From NCBI GenBank assembly GCA_004352715.1, contig SCFE01000034.1:1816618-1880617 (forward strand): DNA of 64,000 nt, given 5' to 3'. Made by a program: the position numbers and the translations under genes. Below, in pieces: positions 1-11,719 of the stretch. Below the pieces are notes generated by a model. That model was given only the letters and a program-made list of their open reading frames with translations. It was not told the origin of the DNA and made no database searches. This stretch comes from Hofstenia miamia. Its lineage: Eukaryota; Xenacoelomorpha; Acoela. Numbering within the stretch: position 1 is the stretch's first letter; each line of letters opens with the position of its first letter.

Positions 1-1130
1 CCCCCCTAGAGCTTGTAATGCCCAACGTCTATTTGCTTTCACTTGATTTTTATAAAATGTGGGCTTCAGACGTTCAAAAACGCACTGTGCGACCCGCGAT
101 CAAATCAGTTTACCGACGGAGATGGATGTGGGGCAGATTGTTGTGAACTGCCCTGCCCTGCCCCGCCCCACAGATTTTGTGCCCTGCTCTTCAAAATGCG
201 ACAAAATTTTATCAAGCAGAGATGTAAGAAAATTACTTCTGTGTTTGCTGATCAGTGCATTATCACATATACCATTATACGCTAAAGTAATTTATTCCAA
301 AACTGTAGAGGGTTGGATTAAATTACTTTATTTATTAAAAAAGTGTATATATACTAACAATAATGATATTCGCTATGTGTTTCCATATTGGTGCTTCAAC
401 ATTCAAATCATTTAAAACAGTCTACACAATGCTTTTAATTGTAACAGACTATCTAAATGTTTATGTAGAAAATTGAACGATAATATTTAATACTTGAAAA
501 TATGGACAAGGAATCTAGCTTTAATATTGTTTACAATATATTTTTTAAAATAGCATTTATCAGTTGAGCAACACCAATTTTTAATTTTTAAAAAATGCAC
601 ACTCAAAATAATGTTTCCAAAAGCTAATATAAAATGCTTTGTGGAAAAAAATTGAACTCACATAGAAGAATTCTAAAGANAAATTTTAGTATGACTTTTT
701 GAGTTTTGCTTATTTCTTTCAATTTAAAAAAAAATACTCTCAAATTAGTGTTTTCAAATTGTAATACAAAACACTTTGTGTAAAAAAATTGAGAACACAT
801 AGAAGAATTCTAAAAACAGATCCAGATAGACAATAAAAAGATCTTTAAAAAATTTAGTATGACTTTTTGAGTTGTGCATTTTTACTGTATAAATTAGAAA
901 TTTGTTGTTTTTGCCTTAGAAAGTTGATATAATCAGGGAGACATCTACCGAAAAAATTATGAATTTCGACCAGAATTTCTATGCTTCAATTTCTCCATAT
1001 GGGAAATTTCAAAATTACATTCAAGCACTTTTACCATTAAATGTCAAAGTTGCATAATATTGTTAAACAATACTTGCTACTTTGGCAGAAAATGGTTTGG
1101 TTGTTGTAAATACGAAACCTGGTTTATCAA
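1..1130. other. Intergenic, no gene seen
   Basis: No convincing coding sequence. Short open frames at 43-415 run through a G+C-rich patch (about 85-195) that stands out from the A+T-rich surroundings and resembles the ends of non-autonomous hAT elements, but I found no matching second end. A diverged direct duplication occupies about 560-890. There is one unresolved base at 680. Confidence 0.6.
560..890. repeat. Diverged direct duplication (about 160-bp unit)
   Basis: Two adjacent blocks, about 560-715 and 720-890, share the same order of landmarks: an A-run, an 'actcaaa(a/t)ta' stretch, a 'tttgtg(g/t)aaaaaaattga' stretch, then 'cacatagaagaattctaaa' and 'agtatgactttttgagttttg'. The second copy has an extra ~35 bp. 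The copies differ at many positions, so this is an old duplication rather than an assembly repeat. Confidence 0.6.
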
Positions 1131-1139
1131 TATATAAGG
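1131..1139 (+). promoter_or_regulatory. TATA box of the secreted-protein gene
   Basis: TATATAAGG lies 35-43 bp upstream of the start codon at 1174. That places transcription initiation about 25-30 bp downstream and leaves a very short 5' leader. The position fits the first exon and supports the 1174 start. Confidence 0.55.
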
Positions 1140-1173
1140 ACGGAAAACACTATTAGCAGCACGCAATTTTACA

Positions 1174-2025
1174 ATGAACTCGATGTTGGCTCTAGGTAAG
1201 TGGATTTAATTATGTGTAGTTGTTGACATAGAAACCTTTTCTAATGAGTACGTATTTGCAATGGCAATAGTTATATTTTTTACAGCTTATTGCTGATTTG
1301 AACATGTTAGTCAAATTGCTTGAGCTTTTACCGAACTTTATCAATTTTAAAGTTTTTGCAAAATATGTTGAAAAGCGTTTCTGATGTGTTGCTTCAAACT
1401 CTATAACCGCATTTTATTTAGTGTTCGCTTTATCCGTCGTTTCAGGTGCAAATGCTGCCGAATTCGTTACTTCAAAGGCATTGTTGAATACAACAGTTCA
1501 TGGCGTAGGTCACCATTGTCATTTGAACCATCTTATTCTACCACAATGCCGCACTGACCTGAAGCAGTATATTGAAACCCATCACGTTAACACCACTGCG
1601 AAAGTCCCTTGCAAAAAAAAACGTACGATTATTTCTAAGATTTTATATGTATTTCTTCTTTAGATAACAAATGTGGTTTTTTAAAGGTTGATAATAATCA
1701 CTTGAAGCTTACCAAAGTTGCTTGCACCGTCGTCGTGAGTGATTTGCTATCCGTTTGTGCTCTCCCTGCCGGAAATTCAACTGTAGAAAACCGCCACCGC
1801 TACTTCTTGTACTTCACTACGTCTACCCTCTCAACCTCCACCACCAGCTGGCTATCGACTTCGACAAGTACGCATTCATCGAGCAGCACGGACTCATCAT
1901 CATCAACCAGTACTCACTCTTCAAGTTCAACGTCGAGCAGTCCTAGCACATCATCTTCTGAATCTAGTAGCACAAGTACACATTCGTCAAGTTCTTCTTC
2001 GTCTTCAACGAGTACTGAAGAATAA
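1174..2025 (+). CDS. Small secreted Cys- and Ser/Thr-rich (mucin-like) protein, three coding exons
   Basis: Predicted exons are 1174-1195, 1422-1622 and 1664-2025; introns are 1196-1421 (G|GTAAG...TTTAG) and 1623-1663 (C|GTACG...TTTAG, only 41 nt). They join in frame to about 194 residues. The first 17-18 residues (MNSMLALVFALSVVSGANA, cut after ANA) form a clear signal peptide split by intron 1. The mature part has six cysteines in its first two-thirds, a His-rich patch (GHHCHLNH) and three N-glycosylation sequons (NTT twice, NST). The last ~65 residues are almost only Ser and Thr, with repeated STHSSSS blocks, as in O-glycosylated mucin-like tails. A TATA box at 1131 and AATAAA at 2136 frame the gene. 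I do not recognise a family; a secreted or cell-surface glycoprotein is an inference. Uncertain point: the 41-nt intron, because exon 2 also reads on to a stop without it (80 codons from 1421). Confidence 0.62.
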
Positions 2026-2028
2026 ATA

Positions 2029-2077
2029 GTAAGTGGAAATCCTATATAAAATTGTGATTTACAATTTTTCTTTTTAG
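2029..2077 (+). other. Probable 49-nt 3' UTR intron
   Basis: Directly after the stop codon, GTAAGT starts at 2029, and a pyrimidine-rich CTTTTTAG ends at 2077. The strong donor and acceptor, and a size like the 41-nt coding intron, suggest a third mini-intron in the same transcript. Its donor is 4 nt after the stop, too close to trigger nonsense-mediated decay by distance. Confidence 0.45.
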
Positions 2078-2135
2078 GTCATTGTATTGAAAATACAACG
2101 CGTTGTATCTATAACTTAAATTTGTATTAATTCTG

Positions 2136-2141
2136 AATAAA
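2136..2141 (+). terminator. Polyadenylation signal AATAAA
   Basis: AATAAA lies 111 bp after the stop codon of the secreted-protein gene, within an A/T-rich 3' end. A T-rich stretch follows at about 2162-2180. Confidence 0.5.
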
Positions 2142-5100
2142 AATTTTGCAATTATTTTAAATTGCTGTGTTTTTGTTTAAATCACGGTGGGCAGGTAATT
2201 AATCTTTAGCCAATTATAAATTTTGTAGACACTGAAAGAAATGTCGATCCCTAGTAGTTTAATTAGTATAAGTTTTTCCTAATTTTTTTTCATTCAATTT
2301 CCCATGAGCCGCCCCTCGTCCTTCAACAATTTATGTTTAATCTGGTTTTTAATATAATGTCCCACCTTTGCTAATCGAATTTAACTAGACAGATTCTGAT
2401 CATGATTTCAACGCATATTTGGACTCTTTAGAAGTCCACACCAAATTACTCGTAATTGCGTTCTGAAACGTTGCATCAGTATGACCGTTATTAAATTTAA
2501 ATTTGCGTAAACCAGGCCTTTATTTGATGTCGCCAGTGTACATATCCTCTACCAGCAACGAATTTAGTATTCGACCACTGGAACAAATTTCTTGTCAGTA
2601 CAAGTTCTTGTGAAACTTATATATTTTAGTCTACCTACTAGAAATAAAGAATTATTTCAAACTAAGAATATTTGAACATTCATAATTTGCTCTATCAAAT
2701 GTTACCACATTTGTAGACAGTTTACGAATTTGGTTGAACTATTATGCGCTAATTCCCGTGCCCTAATTATTCAACACTTTGTTAGTGCGGCCGCATCTTC
2801 CATTAGCCGTGGGTGTTTCATATTTTGGAGTGCAATCCTCTTCTGTCAAAAAAAGTCCGCTAGACACCTTTCACGATTTTACATTTCCCAATTATCATTG
2901 TTAACACAAGCAGAATGTAATTACCAATCTCACATCACTCACGTTTCATTTTACCGTGCTTTTCCTTACTAAATCCCCTGCTTTGTTTGTTCATTTACGA
3001 TTTTCACCTTTCTAATTTCACAATTAAAGTAGCAGAATTTCTTTCATATTTAGTGGTTCGTTAATAAACCTTATTTAAAAAGTTTATCAAGCAAATTTTT
3101 GGGTGGCAGAACAAATTTATTTTTAAATCTTAGTTTAGGAATAGTCTTTAATTTGGAATGATATTCATAATGTAATTTGTAATACCAAAACTTAAGTGTT
3201 GTTCATGCAAGGCTTTAGCCGCCCTGGAAATTTAGTCTCTACCATTTCATTGTAAGTTTTGTTCCCGTTTGTGCGAAATCTAGTAAACATGCAAACCATC
3301 TTAGATTAAATATAGTAGTAAACCCGGATCGCACTAGTCTCCGATTAAACTCAGTCCTCAGTTATTCCAATACAAGATAAATTCAAGATTTTTAGCCGTA
3401 AACTGAAATTTAGGATAATTGGACTTCCTATAATGTAACGAATTTGAGGGAAAAATTGTTCGTGTTTCGAGTAAATGAAAGTTAATTTTTCAATTGTTAA
3501 TCTGATGTTTGCAAAAACACTCTGTATATTGACCATCCAAGTCTTGGCCATGGGCGCCTGTCCGGGTTCACCACTGCGCGCGAATTATGGATTAAAATGA
3601 AAGACAATTACATTGATGTCATTAGAGTTTAGATGATTATAGACAATTTTTTAAGCATTCACATATAAAATTTTCTCTTTTATAATTCAGTGCATGTCGA
3701 TATCCAAACTGCGTCTATCCAAGTTTCAATTTTCTAAACGAACAATGTTATTTGAAAATTTAGCTTGAGTCACATTACATCAAAATTCCAATGATGTTTA
3801 AGTTCCGCAAGCATCAGCGATGGAGAGTGAAACAAATCAAAAGAAAAGTACAAATAGTCTTTTCAACTCCAATGGAACCAACTTACACTAAGTTCATTTG
3901 ATGTTTCGCAAAATTAAATGATTATTTCATTCATGAACATAAGGCAAAAAGACCCTCCTCGATTATTTAAGTGATCATTTTGTTCAAGCATTCAGAACTT
4001 TTGCTCCAAGCTGTGCAGCCAACCGAGGGTGCTTTGCAATGTTAAAAATTTGTTAAATTTCAAAAAGTAAAATCCGTGACATTTCAGATCAAAAATCAAT
4101 TCAGATCTCCCCAATATTTTGATTAAAGTTTTTGTTGATCCCATTTCCTCAATTTCTATATATTAGTTATACATTTTGCATATGGACGGTGCTTGCGCTG
4201 AAATTAGACCGTTTTAAATTGTTTGTACTTGGATTGGACCTTTTGATCTGACTATTTGTAGTTTGCAAAATATATATTTTTGCAAAAATTAGAACGGACT
4301 TAGCCCCAACATCAACTAGGATTGATTCTATTTTCTAGTACTTACCCACGCCCGTCTAAAATTTTAGGTCTTCCATGCCGCAAGTATAACATTATGAATT
4401 CAACTGCTCTTTGATAATTTTTGTACAGAAATGGCATTGGTTGTGAAATATTACAAACTAGTTCTTTCAATAAAGTTCATCTTCTACAACAGAATGGCCT
4501 TTTGATTTTGGATCTGCCAAACATTTTGGAGATTATCTTTTAGATGCAATTTTCGAATATGCAAATAGCACGTATTAATTGGAATGTCTGAGAACTCACA
4601 TTTCTATTATTTTTTCAATATTGTCCTCAAGCATGCCAATGAGACCGGGAAATGTGTCGACCCGTTGGTTGGATTGGGTTGTGTCATGGTCTACTTAATT
4701 AATTTAATAAGTCATGGTTGGATCAACAATTTGTCGTGTCGAGCCAAAAGTCAAGATGTACTTTCATTGAAATTGAACGCTTTTACCATACTTTTTCTAG
4801 CACTGTTCTTAATTTAAAATAGTAATGATTAGCCGCTTGATGTCATTTACGTTATTCTGATAAATTGTGTCTGTGTTATCACGCTTCATGTGAAGCTATT
4901 TGTTGGCTAATTAGTGGCCAGTCAAATTTTTTAAGGAGTGCAATTTAGTAACAAATTTTTTTTAACCTTGTAGAATGAAAAAAATATTCTAAGGAGTAGT
5001 GATCACTTTCAAAAGTTAGCAGTTAGTAGGCTAAGTATCACGTTTCACGTCTAAATTTTTATATATAAAATTTATATATTCTTGCACTAAATTTTATTTC

Positions 5101-5394
5101 TAATCTTACTACTCTATTTTAAAAATCTTATCCATGCTCATTATTTCATTACTTTAAAATTTTCAAGTTTTGAGAAAGTTAGACTGCTTAAACTCCATAA
5201 TTCTTTATCACATGAACTTAATGTTTATTCACCACTACTGCTGAAATTTGAAAAAATAAACTGCAACTCATCATAAAACGTTAAAATGTTTTCTGATAAA
5301 TTTACAGAAAATATAAAAATGGTATTAACAGCTCTTTTACTACATAATTCTTTACACAAATGAGGGAGAACTCCAATAAACGATTCTAGAACTT
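2142..5394. other. Intergenic, no gene seen
   Basis: Short open frames at 2730-2972, 3351-3551 and 4584-4817 show no domain pattern, no splice context and ordinary A+T-rich composition, so I do not call them genes. A short G+C-rich stretch at 3540-3580 reads on the minus strand as CAGTGGTGAACCCGG, like one end of an hAT-type element; no partner end was found. Confidence 0.5.
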
Positions 5395-5400
5395 TTTATT
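5395..5400 (-). terminator. Possible polyadenylation signal for the GPCR gene
   Basis: AATAAA on the minus strand, about 195 bp downstream of the receptor stop codon at 5594-5596. It is the first such hexamer I see in a reasonable position, but A+T-rich DNA yields this motif often. Confidence 0.3.
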
Positions 5401-5593
5401 TGATCTAGTGTGACTTACGAAAACTAGGCAATATGACTTTCAATCAAGAATTGTTGATAAAGTATATCAGTTTACAATGAAGAAAAAATCTTTGTGGTAA
5501 CCGATTGAAAATTGTCATATCTGAATCGACGTTAATTAGTTACTATTATAGTTTTAACGCAGCGATTCAGTAACTGAATGGTCCATATAAACA

Positions 5594-6455
5594 TCAGTTG
5601 TCTGATCTCTCTATAACTGATTTGCGAGACTCTAGTTGTGATTTTGTGAAACGAGAGTAGCTGCTTCCATGAGATGTAATCACGAAGCTAGATTCTGGAA
5701 TGTTGTTTCTCACTTTTATTCTGAGTATATGTAGAACAGTTCTTCTCATTTCACGCATAAAAAGCGAATAAATAATGGGGTTGGCAGATGAGTTTGCCCA
5801 CCCAAACCATGTCGATATCTCAACAACGACTAGTGGAACCTCATTTGTCAATGACTGAAGAATATTAATGATGAAGAATGGAATCCAACAAATTGAGAAA
5901 ACTCCCAGGACAATTCCTAGGGTTTTCATGGCTCTGATATTTAAAATCTCATGTTTCTTCTTCCTAAGTTTAAGTTTACTGAGTTTAATTTTTTCTTCTT
6001 TAATATTCAGGAATGTTGAATGTGGGACAACTAAGTTATTTTGCATCGTAGTTTGCTTGTTTGGGCAACTGCTTAACTGCGACTTTAAATGCATCTCAAT
6101 TTGCTTCTTCAATCTGATTTCTTCAAGTTGAATTGACAGTCTTTTATTTCTGGTCTTTGATACATAGCAAGTTTTCCGGAAAATTGTGACATAGACAGAA
6201 ATTATGATAAATAGTGGCAGGAAAAACGTTATCAAACTTGCAAAAATTACATATTCTGAACTTGGTTTGAACAAGCAAGTAAACTTGGAATTGTGAAACT
6301 CAGGAAAAATTTCGCGATCTCGGTTGATCCAATTAAATGCAACAGGAAATACTGCGATGAGACACACAAGCAACCAGCTCAGCAAAATTACCAAAAGCGC
6401 CCTTTGAGATGTCATGATGTATCTGTACTTGAAAGAGTGTTTAATGTTTCCGTAC
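5594..6455 (-). CDS. Class A (rhodopsin-type) GPCR, biogenic-amine-like; terminal exon with TM4-TM7
   Basis: A single exon encodes about 287 codons and ends in a natural stop. Numbering from the Met at 6415: TM4 about 6-28; extracellular loop 2 with Cys47, which normally pairs with TM3; TM5 about 53-80; a basic third intracellular loop (81-161); TM6 with CWIPF at 176-180; TM7 with NPIIY at 212-216; then a basic helix 8. FxxCWxPF and the TM7 pattern WFGWANSSANPIIY fit amine-type receptors (dopamine, serotonin, octopamine), G-protein-coupled receptors of the plasma membrane. The open frame continues upstream of that Met as YGNIKHSFKYRYI to a splice acceptor (TTTAG at 6456-6460). The exon's first base G would complete an Arg codon, so the intron splits the DRY motif (DR/Y) at the end of TM3. 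TM1-TM3 must lie upstream at higher coordinates; I could not find them. The ligand cannot be assigned. Confidence 0.85.
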
Positions 6456-6460
6456 CTAAA

Positions 6461-8035
6461 TACAAATGGTTGGATTCTTGATATAATGTCTGAAAATTTG
6501 CAATTTGTATATAAATAAATTTTTTGAATTACTTAACTTTGGAATAATAGTTTCCATAATTTCAAAGTCGTAGTAATCAATGACTTAACCAATAAAACAA
6601 ATTTTCCATTTTCTGCTAAAACAACCTAATGAAAAATTATGCTCTAACAGGATAAGAACATTACTTTTGAAATTGACCAATGCAGGCTGAATTTCCATTT
6701 AGCAATAGTGAAAATCAATCAAAGAGTAAGCATTCTCGCTTATGTTCCGCTTTCATTGGCTAATTTATAAAGTGTATAAATTAATGACAATAAGCATTAC
6801 ATTCAGTAGAGTTATATATGTTATAGAATGAATTTGATCTACAAAATAAATATTTATGTATTTGCATCCAGTAAATTTTCATGATAAAATAAATATCTAT
6901 TTTCATAAACAATGAAAAATACTTGTAAATCCTGTATTTGAAAAATGCTAAATGATGAATTCAAGTTCCAGATGTACACATCGAACATGATTTCCGCATA
7001 TAATAATTCTCTGAGCCGCGGGAATGAACGACTTGAAATTGAAGTAATATTCTGAATTGTGAACATATACGGGCTCTAGATACAATGAGATTTGAATCCA
7101 CCGCCCAAACTTTCCGATTTTCCATAGTATCCAGCGCTTTTTTTTATGAAAAGCCAGAATAATTGATTTTATCAAATAAATTTCACATCTTGCAGTTGGA
7201 ATAGGGGTCTAATTTAGGTCTTAGGAGTAAAACTTAGAATATATTCAATTGACTAATTATACATCAAAAAGTAAATCCACCCCTACAAGAATTGCAATAA
7301 TTTCAAAAATTGGATGAGAGGCTGGGCTTGGGTAATGGCTTAAAGGGCCCAGGCTTGAAGTCACGGTTACAACTCTGATATGGATATATGTATGTATATA
7401 AGCATATATATATATTTTTTTTTCGAAGCAAATTATTATATTTTTAGATATAAAAAGTTGAATTCAAATATATGAATCTTTAGTAATTCATTCAATATAT
7501 AACTATTTTCTGCTGATTTCAATTTTACATCACCGGAAGCATTGGAAACCTAGAAATAAAAGGTATGCAACAAAATATTTTTGTTTTCTATTTCGAATGT
7601 TTATTTTGAAGTTCTTAAAATAATTTTGAATCTAAATTTAGTTGTTCAAGTTCAAAATATTGTTAACCTAACCATAGTATGAGGATTACTCGTATGAGTG
7701 CAATTACCAGGTCGGAAAGAGCATGGACTTAAAATTTAAGTTCACACTCCACCCACCCCATTAGATTTTATGGGCGGTCCATTAAATTTAATGCCAATTC
7801 GACCAATTTCTTGCACCTATTAAAAACTCTTAATTTTTTTGGATTGTTTGACCAACGTTATGTATGATAGACAGTCATTGTCAAATCACCACACTGAATT
7901 TGAAAAACTTAAGTTGAATGTAAAAAGAGTATGTGATACTAATGCAAAGCTTGAAAATTTAAAATTTACTTTTCAACACATTGTTTACAAAGTATATAGC
8001 GTTCATTGCATTTACGTTTATTTGTGTACAATATT
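6461..8035. other. Probable GPCR intron or intergenic sequence, nothing else seen
   Basis: This lies just upstream of the GPCR terminal exon and may be its intron. No TM1-TM3 exon is visible on the minus strand. It holds TA-rich runs (about 7380-7420) and a G+C-rich patch at 7310-7376 whose minus strand starts CAGAGTTGTAACCG, like one hAT end. Open frames at 6854-7175 have no recognisable content. Confidence 0.45.
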
Positions 8036-8108
8036 AGAATAGAATAGAATTTATTATAAATCTAAGAACAAAACGCTTAGATAAATGGAAACTAAAAAGT
8101 TTCACGCG

Positions 8109-10480
8109 TTAAACAGCAGTCGATTTGGGAATGCTTTTAAACGATTCCGTCCTTATCTTAGGTAGATAATAGACAGATTTTTCAGTCCTTGCACGTCGGC
8201 TGTTCGGCTCTCTCCGTGGTGAAAACCAGTTTAAAAGAAGATGATCGACACTAAAGTTTATTTGCCTGAGGAACCTTTGGTCAGATTCTGCAACTATCTT
8301 CTTCAGGCAGCCAATTTTTCCAATATCCATTCTTTCAGCTCGTTTGAAAAATCTTACCACACCTTTGCTTTCATCGTTGTTGAAATTCCCATGCACAGAT
8401 ATGCAGTATCTTACTTTACTCAGTATCAAGCAATCTAAAAGCAATTTAAGAACATCGACACCGAGATTTGAGTGCTTGAGTTGGTTAATCAGGAATAGCC
8501 GCTTCAAACACGCGTTAATCAGCGTGATAATATGATTTCGAAGACGAAAGTTGTTCTGGAAAGTGACACCAAGTATAGTCGAGGTACAAATTTGCTCAAT
8601 GTTGGAGATTGAAGCAGGAGGGTTTTTAATAGAAGAGAAATTGCAAACCATCTCTTTTGTTTTCGAGATATTGAGAAGCATCTTGTTATCTGTAGACCAT
8701 TTCTGAATATTGAGAATTTCCATTTGAGAAAGGTCATTTTTATTTTTGAAGACAGCCACAGTTAATGTTGCATAGTTAAAGATATTGTTGCGAGGATAAA
8801 TGGTCTGTAAGTCATCAATAAAAAGGGAGAATAAGATGGAGTAAGGGGTGCAATCATTGCTGGTAATAACACGGAGTTATTTTTTATTAAAAAAGTCAAC
8901 GAACCAGTTATAGACGAAATGAGGGAGATCAAGACTGTGAATCTTGTCGAAAAGGATGCGGTGATTGTCTAAGTCAAAAGCTTTGCGAAAGTCAATTTGG
9001 AAGGTTCGCACGAACTGACAGTCAGTTTTGTCTAAATTTCTCATAATTTCATACTGCATTCTGAGTAATGCAGTTTCAATAGAGCTGTTCTTTCTGAAAG
9101 CAAATTGATTCCGATTTAATTTTCTCTTCAACTGAAGTGCCAAGAAAACGTCTCACGGTCAATTTCTCAGAAACGCGAGCAATCACCGGTGTGATAGAGA
9201 TTGGACGAAAATCAGAAACTTCCTTCTGGTCTTGAACTTTGGGCAGTGGTTTAACATCGGCACATTTGAGAAACAAAGGCACCTCTCCTTTCTTCTGTGA
9301 CGGATTCAGAAAAGCAGTAATGATAGGACTAAGTTCTGGAGCAAATGTTTTGAACAGCTAGTATAGGAGACCATCAGGACCGGTAGATGTCTTTTTTAAT
9401 GTACTTAAGGCTTTATAAATCTCCAGAACGCAATAAAAGAATCAAATTCATAAGGAGGGGGCTTGAGTAGGGGTTTCACATAATTCTCATCTGTAATCAT
9501 TTTTACAAAATGTTGATGAAGGTCTTTAGCCGAAAATAAAGTCTCTCTCTTGTGATTGGATTGACGAAAACTTTTAATTTTATTCCACCAGAATTTGGAT
9601 GACTTGCAATTCTCGTTCAGCATATGAGCCTTTCGCTTTTCAATCATCAGCCTTATGTCTCTTGACAACACTGATGCCTCGCGAAGACGTCTTCTTTTGA
9701 GATAATATGACCGCTTTCTCAGCATACTCTTGATGAGAGGGGAAGCATAAGGATCTCTATCTGAAACTTGCACCTTTTTCAGCGGCATACACTCATTCAT
9801 TTTATCAGTAACTGTCTGAACAAAGTTATTATTGAGATAGTTTATGTCATCTATCGTGCAACATTGGGTCCAATCACAATCACTTAAGGCAAGCCTGAGG
9901 GCTTTTTTACGGAACATTCTGTAGTCGCGTATGTACTTATATGATGGTACAGGTTTCGATCGGGGCTGACTGGTGCTGTGTATTAAAATGGTGCGATGAT
10001 CGCTGGAAACAAGAGAATCCATAGTATTAGATTCGAAGTACATTGGTTTATTTACAATGCACACATCTAGAATTTTATCACTTCTAGTCGGTTCTCTAAT
10101 AACCTTCGTAACATGCAAGTCATTACACCAATCGCGAAGGTTGAGTCCATTTTTATCCCCCGCAAGACAACCATGCTGGGTTTACCAATAATGTTACTAT
10201 AATAACGGAGAACTACACTGGAGATCAAGTCTATGAGGTCCTGCTCTTGGTATTCAGGGTTCGGAGGATGATAAAAGTTTAATATGATTTATGCCAAGCG
10301 CTTGGTATCACACAGAAAACAGTTGATATTCCATATTCGAAACAACAGTTGACTCTACTAGCAATGTAACTTTCAAACCATTTTTGAAAAATGTTATGAT
10401 TCCATCACCATTCTTGAAGAATCGATCGTGTCGAAAAACTGAATAGCCATTTATGGTGAAAGATCGGTGTCATGTGAGTC
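8109..10480 (-). pseudogene. LINE A ORF2: endonuclease and reverse transcriptase
   Basis: The endonuclease relic begins near 10470 (GYSVFRHDRFFKNGDG, then NGLNLRDW near 10130) and runs into a long open frame at 10118-9405. That frame holds the endonuclease end (SDKILDVCIVNKP, SSDHRTI) and the linker before RT (SSKFWWNKIKSF). RT motifs follow in pieces: DFRPISI at about 9200, QFAFRKN and IDFRKAFDLDNHR at about 8930-9115, and the C-terminal part 8759-8109 (LGVTFQNNF, thumb). The catalytic YxDD box is altered to YATL at about 8774-8763, and the GxPQGSxxGP box is also eroded. Several frameshifts separate the pieces. Dead LINE polymerase. Confidence 0.75.
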
Positions 10481-10549
10481 ATTCAGCCAAGTTCCATTTA
10501 AAATGATGACCACATTCAGTTCCTCGCTGTCCGTTCCGTTTTATTCATT

Positions 10550-11337
10550 ATTTATTCGTTAGTAAACGGTTTCGAATTGCTTTCTCATCCGCCGTGAGTG
10601 ACTTTGAAACAAAGACATCTTTTTCGTAATTCTTGAGCATGTAACCCTTCGCAAGCATTTTTCTAACTGTCCAAGCATGTCAAATTTCACAATCATACTT
10701 CTAGACAGAGACTTTCCATTGTCATACATACTTCCCTATTCGGAAAATATCTTTGATTGCCACATTACCTTCTCCCAAGTAGGAGCAAATTGCAGTCACC
10801 TCATTCATTTCTGCATCCAGTTGACCATCCGCTTTAGACTCTATTTCACCAATTCCATCAATCTTGATTTCCATTTCTTTTCCAAACGAAATCTTACTTG
10901 TGCTTGGAGTATCCTTGCTGGAAGTAATTACAGTTTTTGTACAGTTACAACTACCTCTTGTCTCAATGTTTCAACAATTTTGCTCACCAGATCACTAGTA
11001 ACACTAGTGTGATGATTAGCAAATTCAGACTTTGCTTGGGAGATTGATTACTTTAATAAAACCAGTTCGTTTTAAGTTATTTAATTGAACAATTTATTTC
11101 TTTTATAAGTAAAGAACACATGTTTTTGCCAACAACGTCAACACAATTCGAACACAGCATAAGAAAGTGCTTACTATAACTATGGAGAACGTCTATGCAA
11201 GAGTTCGAAAATCTTGTGCATTTCTTGGTGAGATGTAGTGATTTTTTGCACGTTAAGCATTCAAAGACTTTAGAATTATTCATTGATTTATCACAGGTAT
11301 TGCATGTAATATTCGTAATATCTGAGTAAACACTCAT
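10550..11337 (-). pseudogene. LINE A ORF1: PHD-type zinc finger plus RNA-binding-like segment
   Basis: The first 86 codons (11337-11077) hold a Cys4-His-Cys3 PHD-like finger: CNTC, CLTC, a His four residues on, KKC and finally CSNC. After a break, the minus strand reads in another frame a conserved ORF1-like block (about 10730-10920; EIKIDGIGE, then GEGNVAIKDIFRIGK). After one more frameshift the C-terminal block follows (VRKMLAKGYMLKNYEKDVF at about 10580-10680). The same two blocks occur in LINE F ORF1 (48.6-48.95 kb), which supports the reading. At least two frameshifts make it non-functional. Role in the family: nucleic-acid binding by the ORF1 protein. Confidence 0.65.
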
Positions 11338-11340
11338 AAA

Positions 11341-11673
11341 TAACCAACCGCTCTCGCTGCGGATGCAATTGTATTGGGGAATTGTTCATTTAAATGTCAC
11401 CCCATTTTTACAGTTCATTTGCCCAACCTCAATCCGATACTACCTTGCTCTGTCCTGCCTTGCAATGTCATAATCAAACGCTTAGACCATACTGGTAGAC
11501 AAAAAAGGTAAAGTGATGCTCAGCTTCGCCTGAAATATCAGCGGCATTTTTATGTGTAGTCCTGGTTAAGTGCACCTTCTATCACCTATTAGATATTTGC
11601 AGTACATTACACAATATATGTACTTTACCTAGACATTGAAAACCTCCAAATATAAAAAATTTTGTTGGTATAA

Positions 11674-11719
<46 letters not shown>

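Larger units (their letters stand above)
8036..11340 (-). mobile_element. CR1-like non-LTR retrotransposon A (decayed)
   Basis: On the minus strand the order is ORF1 (PHD-type zinc finger, then a nucleic-acid-binding-like part), an apurinic-type endonuclease, then reverse transcriptase, which is the layout of CR1-clade LINEs. The 3' end reads TAATAAATTCTATTCTATTCTA, a short pentanucleotide tail like the microsatellite tails of this clade, rather than a poly(A) tail. At about 3.3 kb it is shorter than a typical full CR1 element (about 4.5 kb) and carries frameshifts and stops throughout, so it cannot move on its own. Confidence 0.8.

Noticed and set aside
3540-3580. Single hAT-like ends at 3540, 7376, 24345, 40090, 47120 and 61110
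   Set aside because: I could not pair any of them with a second inverted end or target duplication, so they are not called as elements.
10677-11012. Plus-strand 111-codon frame
   Set aside because: Antisense to LINE A ORF1, whose conserved blocks are readable on the minus strand.
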